The notes below the pieces were generated by a model that was given only the letters and a program-made list of their open reading frames with translations, was not told where the DNA came from and did not search any database. A stretch of 64,000 nucleotides of DNA, taken from Calothrix sp. NIES-2098 (GTDB lineage: Bacteria; Cyanobacteriota; Cyanobacteriia; Cyanobacteriales; Nostocaceae). The translations under genes were made by a program, and so were the position numbers. Shown piece after piece: positions 18,122 through 27,430 of the stretch. The stretch spans positions 2,974,001 through 3,038,000 of the forward strand of contig AP018172.1 of NCBI GenBank assembly GCA_002368175.1, in the 5' to 3' direction. Position 1 is the stretch's first letter. Each line of letters begins with the position of its first letter.

Positions 18122-18303
18122 CTGGAAAGATCAATCAAAATTAGCTGAAATTAAAATTACAACTAGCTGGAATAGGTTTATACTGTGCTTGATTGTAGAT
18201 TACGTATTATCGCAGATACTAATGTTTGTGCGATCGCATCTGCCATATTTTTAGCATCAAATCTTACTAAATCATTAGAGTCTTTAAGTTAGCTTCTAAT
18301 CAT

Positions 18304-21300
18304 TTAGTTGACAATAACAGTAGGAATAAGGGTAGCTGCTGCTTTTAACTTCTTACCCCGCCAGACTTTGTAATATAAAATGGGAACGGCTGAACGCGAT
18401 AATAATAAAGAAGCGACTTCACCAGCCATTAAAGAAATTGCTAATCCTTGAAAAATTGGGTCAGTTAAAATAATTGCGGAACCAACTATTACTGCTGCGG
18501 CGGTGAGTAACATCGGGCGAAATCGCACTGCGCCCGCATCAATTACTGCCTCTTCTAAAGGTATTCCTTCTTTCAGACGCAATTCAATAAAATCTACTAA
18601 AATAATCGAGTTTCGCACTACAATTCCGGCTCCGGCAATAAAGCCAATCATGGAGGTAGCACTGAAAAATGCTCCCATTAGCCAGTGGGCTGGCATAATT
18701 CCTACTAGAGAAAAGGGAATTGCTGCCATAATTACTAAGGGAGTTACAAAGGATTGGAACCAGCCAACTACCAGGGCATAAATCAACACCAACACTACAG
18801 CAAAAGCAATTCCTAAATCGCGGAATACTTCAAAGGTAACGTGCCATTCACCATCCCATTTAATGCCAAATTTTTCGGTAGTTGGCGGTTGTTCGGTAAA
18901 ATAGGTAGTAATGTTATAGCCCTTAGTATGGGAGAGTTTATCTATTTGAGATTGCACATTGAGCATGGCATACACTGCACTCTCAACTTTCCCAGCAACA
19001 TCAGCCGTAACATAAACTACAGGCTTTAAGTTTTTGTGATAAATACTATGGTCTGCTGTGGTAGTTTTAGTTTGAATTAAATCACTGACAGCGACTAAAT
19101 TACCATTTACTCCTTTCATCTTTAAAGATTTCAGGTCTGCTAAACTGGTGCGATTTGCTTGATTTAACCGTAAGTTAATAGTGATATCTTCGCGGGAATT
19201 AGCATCATGTAGTAACCCCACATTTTGACCAGAAAGAGCAATTTGTAATACTTGCGAAATTTGTGCCGGACTAATACCATTGAGGGCAGCTTTTTCTCGG
19301 TCAATTACTAATTGATATTCTGTTTGTGGTGATTCCATGTACCAATCCACATCCACAATATCGGCAGTATTCTTGTAAATTTCGCGTATTTGTCGCGCTA
19401 GTTCAATTTGTTTATCGTAATCTGCACCGTATACTTCTGTCACCAAAGTTTGCAACACTGGCGGCCCTGGAGGTATTTCTGCTACTTGCACACGACCGTT
19501 ATACTTATCAGCAATTTGCTTGAGGTGGGGACGGATAGCTTTAGCAATATCATGGCTTTGACGATTGCGATCGCCTTTCGGTAAAAAGTTCACCTGCATA
19601 TCTGCAATATTCGCACCAGAACGCAAAAAGTAATGTCGCACCAAGCCATTGAAGTTGTAAGGTGACGCAGTACCAACATAACTTTGATAGTTTGTCACTT
19701 CTGGTACTGTTGTGAGATATTGCCCCATTTCTTTCGTTACCCTAGCCGTCTGTTCTAGGGTTGTCCCTTCTGGCATATTGAGGACAATCTGCAATTCGCT
19801 TTTGTTGTCGTAGGGTAACATTTTCAGGATAACTAACCGAAATCCCGCTAATCCCAACGCTGCGATTAATAACGCCAGTGTTCCTGCAATAAAGGCGTTT
19901 CCCCATTGACGACGCGCAATTAACGGCCCCATGAAGCGGCGATAAAGCCGACTGAGAAAGTCTTCCTCTTCATGTCCGCGATTGTGACTATTGTAACTAC
20001 CAAAAAAGCGCATCGTTGCCCAAGGGACAACAATAAACGCCACTAACGCGGAGAAAATCATCGCCGCAGATGCACCTAAAGGAATTGGACGCATATAAGG
20101 CCCCATCAACCCACCGACAAATGCCATTGGCAGAATCGCCGCAATAACGGTTAAGGTCGCCAAAATTGTCGGATTTCCCACCTCGTCAACAGCTTCGAGG
20201 ACAATTTTTTGTAGTGTCTTTTGGCGATTCCGGGATAACTGCATTCGGGTTTTGTTTTCGGGAAGTTGCAAATGGCGACCAACGTTTTCTACAACCACGA
20301 TCGCATCATCTACTAAAATACCAATGGAGAAAATTAGCGCAAAAAATGTTACACGGTTAAGGGTAAAGCCATAAAATACAAAGCTGGCGAGAGTTAGCGC
20401 TAAGGTAACAGGGATGGAAACTGCCACCACCATTGCCTCTTTCTTACCTAGTGCAAACCACATGAGGACTGTTACAGAAATTACCGCAATCCCCATGTGG
20501 ACTAGCAACTCGTTAGAACGTTCTGCGGCGGTTTCCCCATAATCGCGCGTGACTGTTAGCTGTACATAGTTGGGTATGTAATTATGTTGAATTTCCTTTA
20601 ACTTGTGCAATACGTGATGGGAAACTTGAATTGCATTTGCACCTGGACGTTTGGCGATCGCAATTGTCACTGCATCGGCTTCACCCGTCGCTGTTTGCTT
20701 TGCACCATGTTTACCTTCTGTCTTTCCTTGTCCGAAAAATACATAACTAGCGGGTTCTTCTGCACCATCGCTAACAGTAGCTACATCCCGTAAATATACA
20801 GGTTGATTATTCGCCACACTGACAACTAAATTTTGTGCATCTTCTACCGAGCGAATAAAGCTTTGAGTTCTAATTAAGAATGATTGATTGTTTTGGCTCA
20901 AAGCACCGCTTGCTAGTTCGGTATTTTGTGACTGTAATGCTTGGGAAATATCTAAGGGAGTTAAGCCGAACGCATTCAATCTTGCAGGGTCAACTTCGAT
21001 GCGTAACTGTCGTTTTTGACCACCAATTAAAGTGGTTTCCGATACATCTGGTACCTGCTTGATTTGCTCATCCAATTGAGCCGCAATTTGCCGTAAATCA
21101 GTAGCGTTGGCTTCATTACTCCACAAAGTGAGTGTCAGAATCGGTACATCATCAATGGCACGAGATTTAATTAATGGCTGAGAAACACCAGCCGGAATTT
21201 TATCGAAGTTAGCGTATAGCTTGTTATAAAGTTGAACAATAGCATCTTCGGTTTTTTGCCCTACGTAAAACCGGACTATGGCAACAGATGAACCAGGGCT

Positions 21301-21606
21301 AGAAGTAGAATAAACATACTCGACACCAGGTAATTCTTTAATTAACTTCTCCATCGGGAAGGTAATGCGCTGTTCTACTTCCTTGGCAGTTGCACCTGGC
21401 ATTTGCACGAATACATCCGCCATTGGAACTGTAATTTGCGGTTCTTCTTCGCGGGGTAGAATTATCGTTGCCCCAATGCCTAATAATAATGAAACTAAAA
21501 TAATTAGGGGAGTTAATTTAGAGTCAATAAATTTTTTGGCTAGTTTGCCAACAAAACCAAGTTTAGATTGATTTTGGATTTTTGGCTCTGAACTTTTACC
21601 GTTCAT
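18304..21606 (-). CDS. RND family efflux permease
   Basis: 1100 residues, full length for the AcrB/MexB/CzcA superfamily. The first transmembrane helix (PLIILVSLLLGIGATIIL) is followed by PREEEPQITVP and a large periplasmic loop. Helices 2-6 include FSIGILVDDAIVVVENVGRH with the Asp433-Asp434 pair of the proton relay, then a second periplasmic loop and helices 7-12. It pumps substrates from the inner membrane or periplasm together with the adaptor encoded just upstream (21761-23209). The substrate is not evident. Because it ends a sulfide-related gene run, export of a sulfur or organic toxicant is a guess. Confidence 0.9.
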   Translation of the reverse strand: MNGKSSEPKIQNQSKLGFVGKLAKKFIDSKLTPLIILVSLLLGIGATIILPREEEPQITVPMADVFVQMPGATAKEVEQRITFPMEKLIKELPGVEYVYSTSSPGSSVAIVRFYVGQKTEDAIVQLYNKLYANFDKIPAGVSQPLIKSRAIDDVPILTLTLWSNEANATDLRQIAAQLDEQIKQVPDVSETTLIGGQKRQLRIEVDPARLNAFGLTPLDISQALQSQNTELASGALSQNNQSFLIRTQSFIRSVEDAQNLVVSVANNQPVYLRDVATVSDGAEEPASYVFFGQGKTEGKHGAKQTATGEADAVTIAIAKRPGANAIQVSHHVLHKLKEIQHNYIPNYVQLTVTRDYGETAAERSNELLVHMGIAVISVTVLMWFALGKKEAMVVAVSIPVTLALTLASFVFYGFTLNRVTFFALIFSIGILVDDAIVVVENVGRHLQLPENKTRMQLSRNRQKTLQKIVLEAVDEVGNPTILATLTVIAAILPMAFVGGLMGPYMRPIPLGASAAMIFSALVAFIVVPWATMRFFGSYNSHNRGHEEEDFLSRLYRRFMGPLIARRQWGNAFIAGTLALLIAALGLAGFRLVILKMLPYDNKSELQIVLNMPEGTTLEQTARVTKEMGQYLTTVPEVTNYQSYVGTASPYNFNGLVRHYFLRSGANIADMQVNFLPKGDRNRQSHDIAKAIRPHLKQIADKYNGRVQVAEIPPGPPVLQTLVTEVYGADYDKQIELARQIREIYKNTADIVDVDWYMESPQTEYQLVIDREKAALNGISPAQISQVLQIALSGQNVGLLHDANSREDITINLRLNQANRTSLADLKSLKMKGVNGNLVAVSDLIQTKTTTADHSIYHKNLKPVVYVTADVAGKVESAVYAMLNVQSQIDKLSHTKGYNITTYFTEQPPTTEKFGIKWDGEWHVTFEVFRDLGIAFAVVLVLIYALVVGWFQSFVTPLVIMAAIPFSLVGIMPAHWLMGAFFSATSMIGFIAGAGIVVRNSIILVDFIELRLKEGIPLEEAVIDAGAVRFRPMLLTAAAVIVGSAIILTDPIFQGLAISLMAGEVASLLLSRSAVPILYYKVWRGKKLKAAATLIPTVIVN

Positions 21607-21760
21607 AAGATATGCAGTTTTGTGAGATGGGGAGAAGAGATAAACGAACCGCTAAGGCACGAAGAACACGAAGGGAAGAGAGTAGAAGAGAGTTTTTAAC
21701 TGAGAGCAGAGTATTGCATTCTTCTTTGCGCCTTTGCGCCTCTGCGTGAGAAAAAACTCT

Positions 21761-23209
21761 TTATTTATTAGCAACAACCTGCTGTCCATCACGCAGTTCA
21801 TCAACATTGCTAGTAATAATGCGATCGCCTGCTTCTAACCCGGAGACAATTTCTACTTTTTTATCTTGCACTTTCCCGGTTTTTACCCAGCGTAATTGAG
21901 CAATATCATTAGCCGCAATTACATATACTCCTTCTAATTGACCACGCTTAAACACAGCATTTTGCGGAATCATCATGACTGTGCGAGTTTCTCGCGGTAG
22001 TTCTAAGCGGCCAAACATTCCTGGCATTAATTTATAGGAATTATCTAAAGCTACTTTTACCGTAAAACTACGGGAATTTAAGTTAGCAGAAGGTACCATT
22101 TGCCGCACGTGACCAGTAACGGAACGGTTCACAGTATCTAGCTGTACTGTCACTTCGTCTCCTAGCCTGACTAGGGTAATTAAGGATTCTGGGACTGCGA
22201 CACTTAAACGTAGTCGATTGGTGCTTTCTAATGTCACTATAGGTTGTCCTGTCCCCGCGATCGCACCAACTTCTGTATGTTTTTTGGTAATCACGCCTGC
22301 GAAGGGTGCGGTGACAGTGCCATAGTTTAAATTAGCGAGGGTTTGCTGTTGTCCAGCTTTGGCTTGTTGGACTTGGGAACGTGCTTGTTCTACTCCGCCT
22401 TGGGCTTGTTGAACTTGGGAACTGGCTTGTTGTACGCCAGCTTTGGCGCGATCAATTCCCCGTTTAGCTTGATCGATACCCGCCTTGGCTTGTTTAATTC
22501 GCGCTTGAATTAATGCAACTTGTGTATTCGCCTGATCCAACTGTGACTGACTAACTGCACCATCTTTTTGCAGCATTGCCATACGGCGTTGATTTAATTG
22601 GGCATCAGCTAATTGTGCTTCTGCTTCTTGTAGTTGGGCTTCGGCTTGTTGTTGTCCCGCCTCGGCTTGATTTAACTGTGCTTCTGCCTGGGTTTTACTA
22701 GCCATTGCTTGCGTTTGCGCCGCCGCCGCCACTGTGACACCAGCTTGTGCTTGGGCGATGGCTGCTAATGCTTGATTCCCTTGGGCTTGGATATCTTTAA
22801 CATCGATAATAGCCAGCACTTGACCAGCTTTGACTCTGTCGCCTTCTGCTACTGGAAGACTTTTAATTTGTCCTTGAATCCGGCTGGTAGTGGTGACAGT
22901 CTCTACAGATTCGATAGTACCAGTCAGGCTGCTGTCACCAGCTATAGATTCTTGAGCAGCCGTTGTAGTTTCCACCTCTAGAGGTTGGAGATTAGCGGTT
23001 GTCGCTTCCGTAGATTCGGAAGCATGACGAAATAACCAGAACCAAGCCACGCCCCCAAATGCGATGCCTACGGCGAGCAAAGCTAACGCAGTAATCAAGG
23101 CGATCGTTGGCAGCCGCTTGGGTTTTTTGGGTTGTAGTTCTGGGGCTGGTTCTGCGGTAATGTCTGTATGAGTTGGTTCCAATTTGACGGACGATTGATC
23201 GTTAAACAT
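21761..23209 (-). CDS. RND periplasmic adaptor (membrane fusion protein)
   Basis: 482 residues. A transmembrane anchor (residues 33-59, ALITALALLAVGIAFGGVAW) is followed by a lipoyl-like half (GDRVKAGQVLAIIDVKDI). Residues about 125-275 form an unusually long Ala/Gln-rich coiled coil built from QAxAxxxQA repeats. The second lipoyl half (NLNYGTVTAPFAGVITKKH), beta-barrel and membrane-proximal domains follow. It is the partner of the pump gene 154 bp downstream. The gap between them carries a dispersed cgccttgcgcc-type repeat. No TolC-like gene is nearby; cyanobacteria usually have one elsewhere. Confidence 0.88.
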   Translation of the reverse strand: MFNDQSSVKLEPTHTDITAEPAPELQPKKPKRLPTIALITALALLAVGIAFGGVAWFWLFRHASESTEATTANLQPLEVETTTAAQESIAGDSSLTGTIESVETVTTTSRIQGQIKSLPVAEGDRVKAGQVLAIIDVKDIQAQGNQALAAIAQAQAGVTVAAAAQTQAMASKTQAEAQLNQAEAGQQQAEAQLQEAEAQLADAQLNQRRMAMLQKDGAVSQSQLDQANTQVALIQARIKQAKAGIDQAKRGIDRAKAGVQQASSQVQQAQGGVEQARSQVQQAKAGQQQTLANLNYGTVTAPFAGVITKKHTEVGAIAGTGQPIVTLESTNRLRLSVAVPESLITLVRLGDEVTVQLDTVNRSVTGHVRQMVPSANLNSRSFTVKVALDNSYKLMPGMFGRLELPRETRTVMMIPQNAVFKRGQLEGVYVIAANDIAQLRWVKTGKVQDKKVEIVSGLEAGDRIITSNVDELRDGQQVVANK

Positions 23210-23249
23210 AAGATTGATTTTGCTCTCCCATTAATTCAGCATCAAATAG

Positions 23250-23597
23250 CTAGGGATTGTTTCCTCGTTGCAGAGGATAGCCTAACTGTTGCCATGTCAT
23301 GATGCCGCCTTGTAAGTTGTAAACCTTACTGTAGCCTTGCTCTATTAACCAATTTGCGGTTGATAAACTGCGGTGTCCTGACAGGCAAGTGACTACTATT
23401 AGTTGGTCTTTAGGAATTTCCTTTAGGATACTGCTTTGACTGAGGTAACGTGCTCCGGGAATATGCCCAAGAACGTACTCCATCCAACTGCGCGCATCAA
23501 TGATTGTGAATTGTGCTTGTCGCGATCGCAGTTGTCTAGCACCTAAGCTGAAAGGTTGAGTTTGATTTTGTTCGTTTTCTTTGAGAGTACGTTTCAT
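23250..23597 (-). CDS. single-domain rhodanese-like sulfurtransferase
   Basis: 115 residues from ATG at 23597. A longer frame from 23681 would translate an intergenic repeat (atccaaaatcc), so it is rejected. The rhodanese fold is seen in TIIDARSWMEYVLGHIPGAR, and the active-site loop CLSGHRS carries the persulfide-forming Cys71. The C-terminal YNLQGGIMTWQQLGYP is typical. It probably shuttles sulfane sulfur in the same pathway as the sulfide:quinone oxidoreductase encoded upstream in this minus-strand run. It lies 40 bp upstream of the adaptor gene. Confidence 0.85.
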   Translation of the reverse strand: MKRTLKENEQNQTQPFSLGARQLRSRQAQFTIIDARSWMEYVLGHIPGARYLSQSSILKEIPKDQLIVVTCLSGHRSLSTANWLIEQGYSKVYNLQGGIMTWQQLGYPLQRGNNP

Positions 23598-23725
23598 TGG
23601 AATTTTGGATTTTGGATTTTGGATTGGAAGTAATTTTCTTGCAGCTGTTTTATGCACAGACGCAGAGAGAATAAAATACATCTCATCAAATCGGCGTTTA
23701 TCTGCGTTTATCGGCGGTTAATAAC

Positions 23726-24121
23726 TCAAACTCTACCCATAACCGAGAAAGACTTAATAAATGGCCCTGCCATGCGTGGATCTTTAATCATGGCGAGATA
23801 ATCTCCCACACGGAATTGCAGCTTGCGTGACATATAAGCCATACTCAAACCCATCATGTTTAAGCCCTTAGCTACCCACTGTTGCCAATTATCCTTGTCA
23901 GCACGCAGATCCCAGTTAAGTTTTTGCCCATTGTAAGCACTTGCTTCAATAGCTTTTCCATCCACAATGGTGAGTACACCTCTAGGTTCTGACTCATCTT
24001 CAAAGCCATAACCAATTACAGAATTGAAATGAATTTGTTTGAGCGCATCTGCTAATTCCGGTTCTTGATTCCATTTCTCTGCGTAAGCTTGCATCCATTC
24101 TGAGGAAAATAATTCTGTCAT
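23726..24121 (-). CDS. SCP2 sterol-binding-domain-like protein
   Basis: 131 residues, no signal peptide. The pattern WMQAYAEKWNQEPELADALKQI, then GVLTIVDGKAIEA and ADKDNWQQW, with a C-terminal KLQFRVGDYLAMIKDPRMAGPFIKSF, resembles SCP2 lipid-carrier domains. Such proteins bind hydrophobic ligands. SCP2-like genes occur beside sulfurtransferase genes in several bacteria. Here the gene lies between the ArsR regulator and rhodanese. The ligand is unknown. Confidence 0.65.
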   Translation of the reverse strand: MTELFSSEWMQAYAEKWNQEPELADALKQIHFNSVIGYGFEDESEPRGVLTIVDGKAIEASAYNGQKLNWDLRADKDNWQQWVAKGLNMMGLSMAYMSRKLQFRVGDYLAMIKDPRMAGPFIKSFSVMGRV

Positions 24122-24138
24122 GTTTTTAACTCCAAGAG

Positions 24139-24180
24139 ATTAGGGATTGGGGACTGGGGATTGGGTAATGGGTAATTGGG
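24139..24180. repeat. STRR-like GGGGATT/GGGGACT repeats
   Basis: Consecutive near-heptameric ggggactggggattggg units, followed by gggtaatgggtaattggg. This is the complement of the CCCCART-type short tandem repeats described in heterocystous cyanobacteria. It lies upstream of the SCP2-like gene. Confidence 0.75.
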
Positions 24181-24298
24181 ACAAACACCAAATGACAAAT
24201 GACAAATCTAGTTACTTATTGCCCCAAATCAGTAAAACTAAGCTGCCAAGTAGTAATAGCCAAGAGAAAATTCTTCGGATGTGGCAAGGTATCACAAA

Positions 24299-24592
24299 TC
24301 ACCTCATAACGTTGCGGAAAACTTGTTTGCACATGGCTAAAAGTTCGGTATCGATCACACGGTAGTAGCGCCATGAACCCTCGCGGCGACAAGTTAACAC
24401 TCCTGCATCTTTCATCAGTTGTAAGTGTCTAGAGACGTTTCCTTGTTTAAGACCAGTGCGATCGCATATTTCCTGTACGGTTTGCTCTTGATTACATAAC
24501 GCCCCTAAAATCTGCAATCTTGTGGGTTCTGCAAGAACTTTAAAGCGGCGTGCTAGTAGTTCTAATTCATTCGGGTTGAGTGCAATTTCCAT
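24299..24592 (-). CDS. ArsR/SmtB family transcriptional regulator (first of two)
   Basis: 97 residues with a winged helix-turn-helix: RFKVLAEPTRLQILGALC, VQEICDRTGLKQGNVSRHLQLMKDAGVL and the wing CRREGSWRYYRV. Cysteines lie at 33, 43, 68 and 88. Cys33 at the end of the first helix pair and Cys88 in the last helix roughly match the spacing of the persulfide-sensing SqrR/BigR regulators; this is inference, since metal-sensing relatives also use cysteines. It sits inside the sulfide gene run. Upstream, ATCTTT-AAT-AAAGAT (about 24595-24610) is a small palindrome where it could autoregulate. Confidence 0.85.
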   Translation of the reverse strand: MEIALNPNELELLARRFKVLAEPTRLQILGALCNQEQTVQEICDRTGLKQGNVSRHLQLMKDAGVLTCRREGSWRYYRVIDTELLAMCKQVFRNVMR

Positions 24593-24614
24593 ACATCTTT
24601 AATAAAGATTATTC

Positions 24615-24899
24615 TCATAAATTGTGACGATGATGCAAACTTTGTAAAACTCTTTGAGAAATTACAAGATGAACCGTTGTGATACACAAAGCAATTACAC
24701 CCATAAATAAATGAAGTTTGCCCCATTCATGCTTTAATAAACCGAAAAACCAAACGACTATATCCACATCTTTTTCTATAGGGGCAAACCACAATAACAA
24801 CCCTGTCAAAAATGCCAAACTCCAGCCAGTAATTAGTGCTAAAACATCTACTAACTGAAAGTAAATTTTTAGCTGGCTATTGCGCTCGTCACTGTTCAT
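24615..24899 (-). CDS. DUF4405 membrane protein
   Basis: 94 residues from ATG at 24899, 4 bp after the stop of the preceding gene. An in-frame start at 24950 would overlap that gene and is less likely. Two or three transmembrane helices are visible: LALITGWSLAFLTGLLLWF, DIVVWFFGLL and HLFMGVIALCITTVHLVI. The histidines in HEWGKLHLF and TTVHLV are placed like the haem ligands of small cytochrome b-type four-helix proteins, a known feature of DUF4405. It may accept electrons near the quinone pool, consistent with the quinone-reducing oxidoreductase upstream. Confidence 0.6.
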   Translation of the reverse strand: MNSDERNSQLKIYFQLVDVLALITGWSLAFLTGLLLWFAPIEKDVDIVVWFFGLLKHEWGKLHLFMGVIALCITTVHLVISQRVLQSLHHRHNL

Positions 24900-24903
24900 T
24901 GGC

Positions 24904-25356
24904 TTACCTCTGGTTTCTTCTCCATCCAGCCCAAACTGGTAGACCATCATCAGAACGTAACTTCAGAATTTGGTTGTCTTTTTTAATTTGGGCAGCAATG
25001 ATTGTTGGCTGTCCAGCAAAGGTAATTCTTGAACCTTTAACTTCAATTTGGTCTTGAAGTTTAATTTGGATGTTTTGTTGGTTGATGTACCATACTGGCC
25101 CCAAATGTACTGGAATCTCTTCTGTGGGAGTTTTGACTTTTAAATGCAAGCCACCAGACATTCCTCTAGGAGAAGCAGTGTTGTCGATAGCAATTACTTG
25201 ACCAGTTATAGTTTCTACAGTTTTTGGGTCATACATTCCTTGGGAGGAAGTAGCCCTAGAAGGGCATCCTCCTGTACCTGATTGAGCTAATACAACTGGT
25301 ACTGAAAGTAAACTCAAAATAGAAATTGTTGCAATTGTTGGGATTATCCTTTTCAT
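24904..25356 (-). CDS. periplasmic OB-fold-like protein
   Basis: 150 residues with a signal peptide (MKRIIPTIATISILSLLSVP, ending VLAQ). The domain has VETITGQVIAIDNTASPRG, GLHLKVKTPTEEIPVHLGP and DQIEVKGSRITFAGQPTIIAAQIKKDNQILKLRS, a five-strand beta pattern like small periplasmic OB-fold proteins. One short GGCPSR motif contains the only mature Cys. It is 144 bp downstream of the oxidoreductase gene and directly precedes the DUF4405 gene. Role unknown. Confidence 0.6.
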   Translation of the reverse strand: MKRIIPTIATISILSLLSVPVVLAQSGTGGCPSRATSSQGMYDPKTVETITGQVIAIDNTASPRGMSGGLHLKVKTPTEEIPVHLGPVWYINQQNIQIKLQDQIEVKGSRITFAGQPTIIAAQIKKDNQILKLRSDDGLPVWAGWRRNQR

Positions 25357-25500
25357 ATTTATTTCTCCTCTTTCTGGTTAATATATTTTTGTAAAATTTC
25401 CAGATTTAATAGAGAATAATTAAGGTGAAAATCTACAATTTTTGTCGGTGCGTTGCGCTACGCGACAACACACCCTACATTTTCAACAAATGACAAATGG

Positions 25501-26805
25501 CTATTTCATCTCAACAGGTTGAGGATTTTTTGTTAACTCGGAGTCTTCAACAGGTTTTACAAGGGTTAAATTCATCAGATTTAATCCCCAATGCTCAAAC
25601 CAAGGCACTGCTAAACCCCAACGCATCTTAGCTAGGAAAAACTTCTCAAAAGCAGTCTTAGCCCAACTGACCCAAAGCCCTTCTTTAGCTATGGCTCTGC
25701 GTCTTTGCTTAGTAATTGGATCTGGTAAAACTTGGTCTGCTAAAAATGCAATTCCTGTGTCGCCAAAATCGGCTAAACAAAGTGCTTCTAAGGTGGGAGT
25801 TACTAAAGGTGCAGAAATTACCTTTAGTTGCACAGCAATGTTATGAGCTACAGCTACTCCCATTGCTTCGGTCATTTGGCCTGTCTTGGGTACACCAATG
25901 GGAATGGGAGTTTGTTCTGGTGGTTTGAGTTGCGTAATCACCCCAACGCTATATATTGAGGGAAACTGAGGATGTTGGTATGTTGGCAGTACAGGCATAA
26001 ACCCTTTTTGGTCAGTTAAATACGGTGCTTCCCGTAAAAAACGCGGCCCCCTAAATGGCGGAAGCAACATACTAAAAGCAAATGGTAGAGAACGACCATC
26101 TGCTAAATAAATTGTGTCTGGCCCAACATGGCTAATAGCGGTGTTTTCAAGTACTGTAATTTCTTTTTGTTTGAGTAATTTTGTGACTAACTCCGCAGAA
26201 TTTGCCATCCCACCAATTCCCAAATGTCCAATATAGGGTTCTGGTGTGACGAAAGTAATAGGGGCCCAACTGCGCAAACCATATCGTCGCAATAACCAAT
26301 CTGTAAGTAATGCAAACTCATAAGCTGGGCCAAAACAACTAGCACCGGGTACTGCACCTACTACTATCGGCCCTGGCTTTTTGAGAAACTGTTTCCAGCA
26401 CTGGGCGGCTTTGAGTGCATGAGCTGGATTACACACCGATTGCACATATCCCCGATCTAATCCTGGTATTGCGTCTAGTGCTAACTCTGCACCTGTGGCA
26501 ATCACTACATAATCATAAGAAATTACAGTATCGTCTACAACGATTTGCTGTAACTCTGGCTGAATTTGGCTAACTCCTCCTAATATCCAATCTATTCCTC
26601 GATTTACTAGCAGATTTTCTACATCTAATTGAATACTCTCAAGTTCTTTAAGATTCAACCCTACCCAAGGTAGGGAAGGAATAAAAGTAAACTTAGGAGT
26701 ATTGGAAATTAGTGTAATTTGATGCTCTTTTGGCAGTAGTCGTCGCAGTTCGTAGGTAATAGGTAATCCTCCAATTCCAGCACCAATCACCACAATCCGA
26801 GCCAT
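25501..26805 (-). CDS. sqr: sulfide:quinone oxidoreductase
   Basis: 434 residues. A Rossmann FAD motif (VVIGAGIGGL) opens the protein and a second dinucleotide motif is YVVIATGAEL. Three cysteines of the SQR active site are all present: Cys125 (SVCNPAHA), Cys157 (GASCFGPAYEF) and Cys343 (ALCLADFGDTGIAF), close to positions 124, 156 and 347 of the Aquifex enzyme. VPKTGQMTEAMG is the conserved quinone-side segment. The enzyme oxidises sulfide at the membrane to sulfane sulfur and reduces quinone. It heads the minus-strand run with rhodanese and an RND system and is divergent from the persulfide dioxygenase side. Confidence 0.88.
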   Translation of the reverse strand: MARIVVIGAGIGGLPITYELRRLLPKEHQITLISNTPKFTFIPSLPWVGLNLKELESIQLDVENLLVNRGIDWILGGVSQIQPELQQIVVDDTVISYDYVVIATGAELALDAIPGLDRGYVQSVCNPAHALKAAQCWKQFLKKPGPIVVGAVPGASCFGPAYEFALLTDWLLRRYGLRSWAPITFVTPEPYIGHLGIGGMANSAELVTKLLKQKEITVLENTAISHVGPDTIYLADGRSLPFAFSMLLPPFRGPRFLREAPYLTDQKGFMPVLPTYQHPQFPSIYSVGVITQLKPPEQTPIPIGVPKTGQMTEAMGVAVAHNIAVQLKVISAPLVTPTLEALCLADFGDTGIAFLADQVLPDPITKQRRRAIAKEGLWVSWAKTAFEKFFLAKMRWGLAVPWFEHWGLNLMNLTLVKPVEDSELTKNPQPVEMK

Positions 26806-26950
26806 AAAATTCCCCCCGGTAACTATTTAATGCAGCCAGAGTCAAGCAGCTCACTCCTACTAGTTACAAGGTTCACCTACTGATACCGCCTATTTTGCGG
26901 TCTGCGACTGACATCCCACAGCAGTTTTACCTCATAACCACCATCTTATG

Positions 26951-26970
26951 ATATAACTATATAGTAATAT
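26951..26970. promoter_or_regulatory. candidate operator O1, near-perfect 20-bp palindrome
   Basis: ATATaACTATATAGTaATAT pairs at every position except the two A residues flanking the core ACTATATAGT. It lies 146 bp upstream of the oxidoreductase start and 113 bp upstream of the small membrane-protein gene. It shares the TAGTTATAT core with O2 (27360) when read on the opposite strand. The length and A/T composition suit an ArsR/SmtB dimer. Confidence 0.6.
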
Positions 26971-27082
26971 AGTGAGTTGGTAAAGCAGAATTATAAAAAT
27001 CTTTACTTTCCACTAATGCATTTTTTGGGAGTGCGGGGAAATGCCCCATAGCCTATGCCCAATCCTCAATCCCCAATCGCAA

Positions 27083-27307
27083 ATGATCGTGTATATATCT
27101 TTGATCCTGGCACTCATTGCTATCTTTCTCAGATTTTACTTTCGTCAAGAAGAGATAGTAGTTGTTTTGACAACCACCATTGCCGTAGTCAGTCTATTTA
27201 TTAGTTTTCTTTTAAGTCCCTTGGTCTTAAAAATTGTAATTTTAGTTACATCTTTATGGGGATTGCGGTATTACTGCCGTCGTCATTCGTGTCAGTCCGT
27301 AGAGTAA
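27083..27307 (+). CDS. small two-helix membrane protein
   Basis: 74 residues from ATG at 27083; an in-frame ATG at 27041 lies in an intergenic repeat and is not favoured. Two hydrophobic helices (MIVYISLILALIAIFL and VVVLTTTIAVVSLFISFLL) and a third segment (VLKIVILVTSLWGLRYY) are followed by a basic tail with RYYCRRHSC. It lies between the two candidate operators and directly before the persulfide dioxygenase gene. Function unknown; co-regulation with the sulfide genes is inferred from position. Confidence 0.55.
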   Translation: MIVYISLILALIAIFLRFYFRQEEIVVVLTTTIAVVSLFISFLLSPLVLKIVILVTSLWGLRYYCRRHSCQSVE

Positions 27308-27359
27308 AAAGTCTTACCAGCTAGGAATTTTAATTATCTTTTTGCAAACAATATTCATC

Positions 27360-27389
27360 AATACTACTATTTAGTTATATAGTAGTATT
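27360..27389. promoter_or_regulatory. candidate operator O2, perfect inverted repeat upstream of persulfide dioxygenase
   Basis: AATACTACTAT (27360-27370) is repeated exactly as ATAGTAGTATT (27379-27389) around an 8-bp spacer. It ends 41 bp before the start codon at 27431. The core TTAGTTATAT matches O1 on the opposite strand, and the left arm matches the site at 33180. Confidence 0.7.
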
Positions 27390-27430
27390 AACAAGTAAAA
27401 TATTGGCAAGAGAGATTATTGGAGTCAGCC

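Noticed and set aside
24904..25356. Copper-binding or cytochrome c function for the periplasmic OB-like protein
   Set aside because: There is no CxxCH motif and no His/Met cluster; only a single mature Cys is present.
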